NCBI GenBank assembly: GCA_900557165.1 | Contig: USRS01000082.1 | Span: 1-11,111, forward strand | Direction of reading: 5' to 3' | Source: an uncultured Clostridium sp. | GTDB taxonomy: Bacteria > Bacillota > Clostridia > Peptostreptococcales > Peptostreptococcaceae | DNA: 11,111 nt | Notes under the pieces: generated by a model | The model's database searches: none | Told to the model about the DNA's origin: nothing | What the model saw: only the letters and a program-made list of their open reading frames with translations | Position numbers and translations under genes: made by a program | Shown: piece after piece, positions 7,306-11,111 of the stretch | Layout: the number at the start of each line of letters is the position of its first letter | How positions within the stretch are numbered: position 1 is the first letter of the stretch

Positions 7306-7334
7306 TATAAATGTCACGAAGAAAGGAAATTTTT

Positions 7335-7880
7335 ATGGAAATACTTAGATTTAAAAAAGACGAATTTAATTTAGAAGGATTTATGCATTATTACAATGAT
7401 AATATAGAAGAATTAACTTTTGAATATCCAAGATATGTATCTAGAATTTGTTTAATAGATAAAGATTATATGGATGTAATAACTTTTGATGAAGATTATG
7501 AAAATATTGATTCAGAAAAAGAATATGCAAATATTTTAACTTCTGGAGAATATGATCTTCACTTTGTAGTTGGAAAAACTTATGAAAATGCAGAAAAAAT
7601 TGAATTACTAGATGGACATAAATACTCTTTAAATCACTACAGCGATGATATATATGAAGATGATTATGCTATAAGAGATATAGGAGATATGAGTTTAAAC
7701 ATGGACAATCTTATGGGATTATTATTTGAATATGAAGAAGATACTGACGAGATTGCAGTTCATCCTGCTGATTTTGAACATGGAGGAGAAATTTCTCAAC
7801 CGAGAATAAGAAAATGTGATGACTCAGGTGATTTAGAAGAAATATTGAAAAATATGTTAGAAAGATTTATAATACAATAA
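7335..7880 (+). CDS. Acidic conserved-type hypothetical protein
   Basis: I do not recognise this 181-residue protein. It has no signal peptide or membrane segment, so it is probably cytosolic. It is strikingly acidic: by hand count 47 Asp/Glu against 16 Lys/Arg, with clusters such as FDEDYEN and YEDDYAIRD. It is also rich in aromatic residues, with many Tyr-Asp/Glu pairs, but has no cysteine or histidine pattern suggesting a metal enzyme. ATG 7335 is chosen because AAAGGA (7323-7328) precedes it at proper spacing. The in-frame ATG at 7311 would add eight residues but has no ribosome site and lies directly behind the palindrome at 7290-7305. It is a single-gene unit between ilvA and a strong terminator. 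An acidic fold that binds a basic partner or metal ions is possible, but nothing here proves it. Confidence 0.7.
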   Translation: MEILRFKKDEFNLEGFMHYYNDNIEELTFEYPRYVSRICLIDKDYMDVITFDEDYENIDSEKEYANILTSGEYDLHFVVGKTYENAEKIELLDGHKYSLNHYSDDIYEDDYAIRDIGDMSLNMDNLMGLLFEYEEDTDEIAVHPADFEHGGEISQPRIRKCDDSGDLEEILKNMLERFIIQ

Positions 7881-7883
7881 TAT

Positions 7884-7923
7884 AAAAACAGTATAACCTG
7901 TATTGTGTGTTATACTGTTTTTT
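7884..7923 (+). terminator. Strong rho-independent terminator after the acidic protein gene
   Basis: AAAAACAGTATAAC (7884-7897) and its perfect complement (7909-7922) form a 14-bp stem around an 11-base loop, ending in six T. It begins four bases after the stop codon. Confidence 0.92.
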
Positions 7924-7946
7924 ATTTGAATATTGCATACAAAATA

Positions 7947-7975
7947 TTGACAAAAAAAGGAAAAATAAGTACAAT
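7947..7975 (+). promoter_or_regulatory. Sigma-A promoter of brnQ
   Basis: TTGACA (7947-7952, perfect -35) and TACAAT (7970-7975, 5 of 6 for the -10) are separated by exactly 17 bases. This is the best promoter in the window. Transcription should start near 7982, giving a leader of about 30 bases. Confidence 0.85.
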
Positions 7976-7981
7976 TATATA

Positions 7982-7996
7982 AATATTCAGAAAATT
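7982..7996 (+). promoter_or_regulatory. CodY box at the brnQ start site
   Basis: AATATTCAGAAAATT matches the CodY consensus AATTTTCWGAAAATT at 14 of 15 positions; only the fourth differs. It covers the predicted transcription start and ends two bases before the ribosome site, a repressing position. Branched-chain amino-acid uptake genes are classic CodY targets, which supports the call. Confidence 0.8.
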
Positions 7997-8011
7997 AAAG
8001 GAGGATATAGC

Positions 8012-9331
8012 ATGAAAAAACAAAAAACAGATATAGCCGTAGTAGGATTTGCACTTTTTTCAATGTTCTTTGGAGCAGGGAATTTATTGTTTCCTCCTTA
8101 TCTAGGTCTTATATCAGGAAGTCATTGGTTGATATCTTTATCAGGATTTATATTAGCTGATGTGGGTTTATCGCTTTTAGTGATAACAGCCGCAGCAAAA
8201 TGTGGTGGAGAACTAGATAAAGTATTATCTAGAGCAGGAAATGTATTGGCAAAAGTAGTTGGAATAGCATCAATACTATGTATAGGCCCTTTACTTGCCA
8301 TACCAAGAACGGCTGCAACAACTTATGAAATGGGAATATCACCAATAATAGGTGATATGGGAACTTTTGTACCAGTAATAGTATCAGTAGTATTTTTTGC
8401 ATTAACTTTATTTTTAACAATAAAGCCATCAAAAGTAGTCGATATAATTGGGAAATTTTTAACACCAGCACTACTTTTAGCTTTAGCAGTACTTATAGTT
8501 ATAGGAATAATATCTCCAATAGGTGAGGTAAGTAACAATGCCCTTATAAATAAAAATTTATTTGCAGAAGGTGTTTCTCAAGGATACTTAACAATGGATG
8601 CTTTAGGTGCAGCAGCTATGGCAGCAGTAATAATAGCATCTATATCAGATAGAGGATATACAAATGAAAATGATAAAGTAAAATTAACTATAAAAGCAGG
8701 ATTAGTATCAGGACTTGCTTTAATAGTAGTTTATGGTGGTCTAACATTTTTAGGATCAACTTTATCAACTGCTTATGGAGTAGATACTCCTCAAGCGTCT
8801 TTAATGGTTGTAATAACAAATTCATTACTTGGATATCCAGGTAAATTGGTACTTGGAATGATAGTTAGTTTAGCATGTTTAACAACATCTATAGGTTTAA
8901 CATCTGCTTCAGCAAAATATTTCTCAAGTATAAGTAATAATAAAATAAAATATGAAACTGTAGTAATATCAATTTGTATATTTAGTGCAATAGTATCAAA
9001 CTTTGGAGTTAGTACTATAATAAAATTCTCACTACCAGTGTTAGAAATAGTTTATCCAGTATTAATTGCCTTAGTAATTATGACTTTAATTGGAAAACAT
9101 ATAAAAAATGATAATGCATTCAAAGGTGCAGCTTATGTGACTTTATTTGTAAGTATACTTTCTGTATCAAGTAATTTATTATCATTAACTCAAATATCAG
9201 ATATATTAAACTCTCTTCCACTTGCAAACCTTGGATTTAACTGGGTTGTGCCAGCAGTCATAGGTGCAGTAATTGGAGGATTAATAAAAACTAAAGAAAG
9301 AGAAGAAGTTAAAGAAGCTAAAGAAGCTTAA
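8012..9331 (+). CDS. brnQ: Branched-chain amino acid transporter BrnQ (LIVCS family)
   Basis: A cation-coupled importer of leucine, isoleucine and valine in the cell membrane. The 439 residues form about twelve hydrophobic segments, the usual length for the family. Signature motifs are FGAGNLLFPPYLG (20-32), GPLLAIPRTAATTYE (92-106) and GYLTMDALGA (191-200). The charged tail (about 426-439, repeats of Lys-Glu-Ala) is cytoplasmic. The frame is open back to 7907, but that would start inside the upstream terminator and ahead of the promoter. ATG 8012 has an excellent ribosome site (AAAGGAGG, 7997-8004) and the expected N-terminus (MKKQKTDIAVVGFALFSMFF). It has its own promoter, CodY box and terminator, so it is a single-gene unit probably repressed when branched-chain amino acids are abundant. 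Confidence 0.95.
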   Translation: MKKQKTDIAVVGFALFSMFFGAGNLLFPPYLGLISGSHWLISLSGFILADVGLSLLVITAAAKCGGELDKVLSRAGNVLAKVVGIASILCIGPLLAIPRTAATTYEMGISPIIGDMGTFVPVIVSVVFFALTLFLTIKPSKVVDIIGKFLTPALLLALAVLIVIGIISPIGEVSNNALINKNLFAEGVSQGYLTMDALGAAAMAAVIIASISDRGYTNENDKVKLTIKAGLVSGLALIVVYGGLTFLGSTLSTAYGVDTPQASLMVVITNSLLGYPGKLVLGMIVSLACLTTSIGLTSASAKYFSSISNNKIKYETVVISICIFSAIVSNFGVSTIIKFSLPVLEIVYPVLIALVIMTLIGKHIKNDNAFKGAAYVTLFVSILSVSSNLLSLTQISDILNSLPLANLGFNWVVPAVIGAVIGGLIKTKEREEVKEAKEA

Positions 9332-9356
9332 AGTATATTACAATTTTTAACCCTAT

Positions 9357-9390
9357 AAAAAACTGGAAGATAATTTTTCCAGTTTTTTTT
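9357..9390 (+). terminator. Rho-independent terminator of brnQ
   Basis: AAAAAACTGGAA (9357-9368) and TTCCAGTTTTTT (9377-9388) form a 12-bp perfect stem, extendable by a G-U and an A-U pair to a four-base loop. It runs into eight T (9383-9390). Confidence 0.92.
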
Positions 9391-9409
9391 ATTTATTAAA
9401 ATAATACTA

Positions 9410-9463
9410 TATTTACTTTTGTAAATAATATTACTAGTAAAAATAGAAAGGTAGTAATATTAT
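9410..9463 (+). promoter_or_regulatory. Overlapping inverted repeats across the second yfcC start codon
   Basis: TATTTAC (9410-9416) pairs with GTAAATA (9421-9427). Separately, ATAATATTACTA (9425-9436) is perfectly complementary to 9452-9463, a 12-bp stem with a 15-base loop. The loop holds the ribosome site (GAAAGG, 9446-9451), and the 3' arm takes in the A and U of the start codon. The two stems share 9425-9427, so they may compete. A third palindrome, TTACTAGTAA (9431-9440), is nested inside. This could be a translation-controlling RNA structure or a protein operator. Confidence 0.5.
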
Positions 9464-10982
9464 GACAAAAAAGAAATTTGTATTTCCAACAGCGTACACT
9501 GTAATTTTAATTGTTATGTTAATAGTTTTAGCTTTAACTTATATAATACCAGCAGGTAAATATGCCAAATTACAATACAATGAAGAATCTAACTCCTTTA
9601 TAGTGGAAAGCCCAAGAGGTGATTTAACAGAATATGAAGGAAATCAAAAAACTTTAGATGACTTAAATGTAAATATTAGCTACACTAGATTTAAAGATGG
9701 CTCTATAAGTAAACCAGTGGGTATTCCAGGAACATATGAACAACTTCCTCTACCATCCACATCACTATTTGGTGCCATAGCCACCTTTTTAAAAGCACCT
9801 GTACAAGGTTTATATGATTCCATAGAAATCATTGCCTTCGTATTAGTTATAGGAGGTTTAATTGGTATAATAAATAAAACAGGTTCTTTTACAGCAGGAA
9901 TCAATGCTCTTTCTAAAAAAGCAAAAGGAAAAGAATCTTTACTAATTATAATAATATCCACATTAGTTGCCATAGGAGGAACTACTTTTGGACTGGCAGA
10001 AGAAACAATAGCCTTTTATCCTATTATAGTGCCAATTTTTATAGCAGCAGGATATGATGCCTTAGTTGCCATTGCTACAATTTATTTAGGATCTTGTATG
10101 GGAACTATGGCATCTACAGTTAATCCATTTTCCACAGTAATTGCATCTAATACGGCAGGAATAGATTTTACAAGTGGTATGGTACTTAGATTTGTTATAT
10201 TAATAATTGGACTTATAATTTGCATAGCATACACTATAAGATACGGAGAAAAAGTTAAAAAAGATCCTTCTTCTTCATATATATACAATCAAAAGGAAGA
10301 CTTAGAAAGACAATTTTTATCAAATGTCAATGAAGAAGATGCACCGCTATTTACAACATCAAGAAAATTGATTTTAATCATATTTGCTTTGGCCTTTGTG
10401 ATTATGGTATATGGAGTTAAGGAACTTGGCTGGTGGTTTGAAGAGATGACAGCACTTTTTATATTAGTTACATTTATTATGATTTTCTTTGCAAACTTAA
10501 AAGAGCAAGAATTTGTATCAGAATTTATGAGCGGTGCAGCAGATTTGCTTGGAGTTGCCATAATCATAGGTCTAGCTCGTGGAGTTACTATAATCATGGA
10601 AAATGGTATGATTAGTGATACTATATTAAATTATCTTAGCAATGGTGTAGCTAGAATGAATGGAGTAGTATTTTCCACATTTATATTCTTTGTATATATT
10701 ATTTTGGGATTTTTCATTTCATCTTCATCGGGACTTGCTGTTTTATCCATGCCAATAATGGCACCTTTGGCAGATGTGGTTGGAATTAGCAGAGATGTTA
10801 TAGTTAGTGCTTATCAATTTGGTCAAGGAATTATGAGTTTTATCACACCAACGGGTCTTATTTTGGCATCCCTTGCCATGGTCAATGTGACTTATGACAA
10901 ATGGCTAAAATTTGTCTTGCCTTTAGTTATTATTATAGGCATTTTGGCTATTATAATGCTAGCTATTGGAGTTTTAATATAA
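9462..10982 (+). CDS. yfcC: YfcC-family multi-pass membrane transporter (second copy)
   Basis: A 506-residue paralogue of the carrier at 217, in the same YfcC/DcuC-like group; substrate unknown, with amino acids or organic anions most likely. Both start with the same pattern (FPTAYTVILIV here, LPSAYTVLLII there). Shared motifs are GGTTFGLAEETIAF (172-185), ASTVNPF (217-223), SGLAVLSMP (423-431) and TPTGL (462-466). It differs by a long polar stretch between the first two membrane segments (about 31-118, predicted outside the cell), which the first copy mostly lacks; the amphipathic part is about 37-97. The ATG has a moderate ribosome site (GAAAGG, 9446-9451) inside a possible hairpin. No CodY box or clear promoter was found ahead of it, so it seems to be regulated differently from the first copy. 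It has its own terminator. Confidence 0.87.
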   Translation: MTKKKFVFPTAYTVILIVMLIVLALTYIIPAGKYAKLQYNEESNSFIVESPRGDLTEYEGNQKTLDDLNVNISYTRFKDGSISKPVGIPGTYEQLPLPSTSLFGAIATFLKAPVQGLYDSIEIIAFVLVIGGLIGIINKTGSFTAGINALSKKAKGKESLLIIIISTLVAIGGTTFGLAEETIAFYPIIVPIFIAAGYDALVAIATIYLGSCMGTMASTVNPFSTVIASNTAGIDFTSGMVLRFVILIIGLIICIAYTIRYGEKVKKDPSSSYIYNQKEDLERQFLSNVNEEDAPLFTTSRKLILIIFALAFVIMVYGVKELGWWFEEMTALFILVTFIMIFFANLKEQEFVSEFMSGAADLLGVAIIIGLARGVTIIMENGMISDTILNYLSNGVARMNGVVFSTFIFFVYIILGFFISSSSGLAVLSMPIMAPLADVVGISRDVIVSAYQFGQGIMSFITPTGLILASLAMVNVTYDKWLKFVLPLVIIIGILAIIMLAIGVLI

Positions 10983-10988
10983 AATAAT

Positions 10989-11025
10989 AAAAAGTCTAGT
11001 TTTATTTAAAGAAACTAGATTTTTT
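10989..11025 (+). terminator. Rho-independent terminator of the second yfcC
   Basis: Arms 10989-11002 and 11012-11025 form a 14-bp stem with one G-U wobble around a nine-base loop. The stem ends in six T and begins six bases after the stop codon. Confidence 0.88.
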
Positions 11026-11033
11026 AATTGTAA

Positions 11034-11077
11034 GGAAATTATAAATTTATTCTATCTGTGGATAATTTATAATTTCC
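11034..11077. repeat. Perfect 14-bp inverted repeat near the window end
   Basis: GGAAATTATAAATT (11034-11047) is perfectly complementary to 11064-11077, with a 16-base loop. No T run follows on either strand, so it is not a standard terminator. It lies directly after a terminator and outside any gene visible here. It could belong to the next gene's control region or be an interspersed repeat. Confidence 0.55.
11057..11065 (-). promoter_or_regulatory. Perfect DnaA-box 9-mer
   Basis: The minus strand reads TTATCCACA, the consensus DnaA box, in the loop and inner arm of the inverted repeat at 11034-11077. It is a lone site; no cluster was seen, so this is not an origin. Given the base composition, one chance match in a window of this size is not very unlikely. 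Confidence 0.3.
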
Positions 11078-11090
11078 AACTTATTAACTT

Positions 11091-11111
11091 GAGCAACGGA
11101 CGAAGTCGTTG
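11091..11111 (+). other. Hairpin cut by the window end
   Basis: CAACGGAC (11094-11101) pairs with GTCGTTG (11105-11111) around GAA, with one bulged G. It is unusually GC-rich for this window, and the preceding GAG suggests that the stem goes on past the edge. It may be a terminator of a convergent gene or the 5' part of a structured RNA. Confidence 0.3.

Noticed and set aside
7907..8011. N-terminal extension of brnQ to 7907
   Set aside because: The extension begins inside the terminator hairpin, ahead of the brnQ promoter at 7947-7975. ATG 8012 has a textbook ribosome site and the expected family N-terminus.

Overview
The window looks like chromosomal DNA from a low-GC, amino-acid-fermenting anaerobe of the Clostridia (Clostridium sensu lato or Peptostreptococcaceae). 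The reasons are the very AT-rich sequence, heavy use of ATA and AGA codons, strong AGGAGG-type ribosome binding sites, classic hairpin-plus-T-run terminators, two good matches to the Firmicutes CodY box, and a gene set for peptide and amino-acid use. The species cannot be named from this sequence. All credible genes lie on the + strand. No tRNA, rRNA, CRISPR array, insertion sequence or prophage gene was seen.

Layout. (1) 1-1723: a leader with a promoter and CodY box, then a YfcC-family multi-pass carrier (217-1629) and a long intergenic hairpin. (2) 1758-3252: pepD, an M20 zinc dipeptidase, and its terminator. (3) 3253-3489: not empty. It holds a decayed 5' copy of the next gene (3253-3348) and a possible 10-codon TTG-start leader ORF (3441-3473). 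(4) 3490-5361: a secreted protein with an N-formylglutamate-amidohydrolase-like domain and four fibronectin type III repeats, then a terminator. (5) 5454-5927: a small GNAT-type protein. (6) 6027-7229: threonine ammonia-lyase with a C-terminal ACT domain. (7) 7335-7923: an unrecognised, very acidic protein and a strong terminator. (8) 7947-9390: brnQ with a near-consensus promoter, a 14/15 CodY box and a terminator. (9) 9410-11025: a second YfcC-family carrier whose start codon lies in a 12-bp hairpin, then a terminator. (10) 11034-11111: a 14-bp inverted repeat containing a perfect DnaA-box 9-mer, and a hairpin cut by the window end.

How the genes fit together. Most products serve amino-acid and peptide supply. 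PepD releases amino acids from dipeptides, BrnQ imports branched-chain amino acids, threonine ammonia-lyase turns threonine into 2-oxobutyrate and ammonia, and two YfcC-type carriers probably move amino acids or related anions. CodY boxes next to the first yfcC promoter and the brnQ promoter suggest that both are shut off when branched-chain amino acids are plentiful. Nearly every gene is followed by its own terminator, so this is a functional neighbourhood of mostly single-gene units rather than one operon.

No clearly new multi-gene system is visible. The points most worth a second look are the decayed duplicate at 3253-3348, the matched CodY sites, the competing hairpins over the second yfcC start, and the secreted amidohydrolase-FN3 protein.
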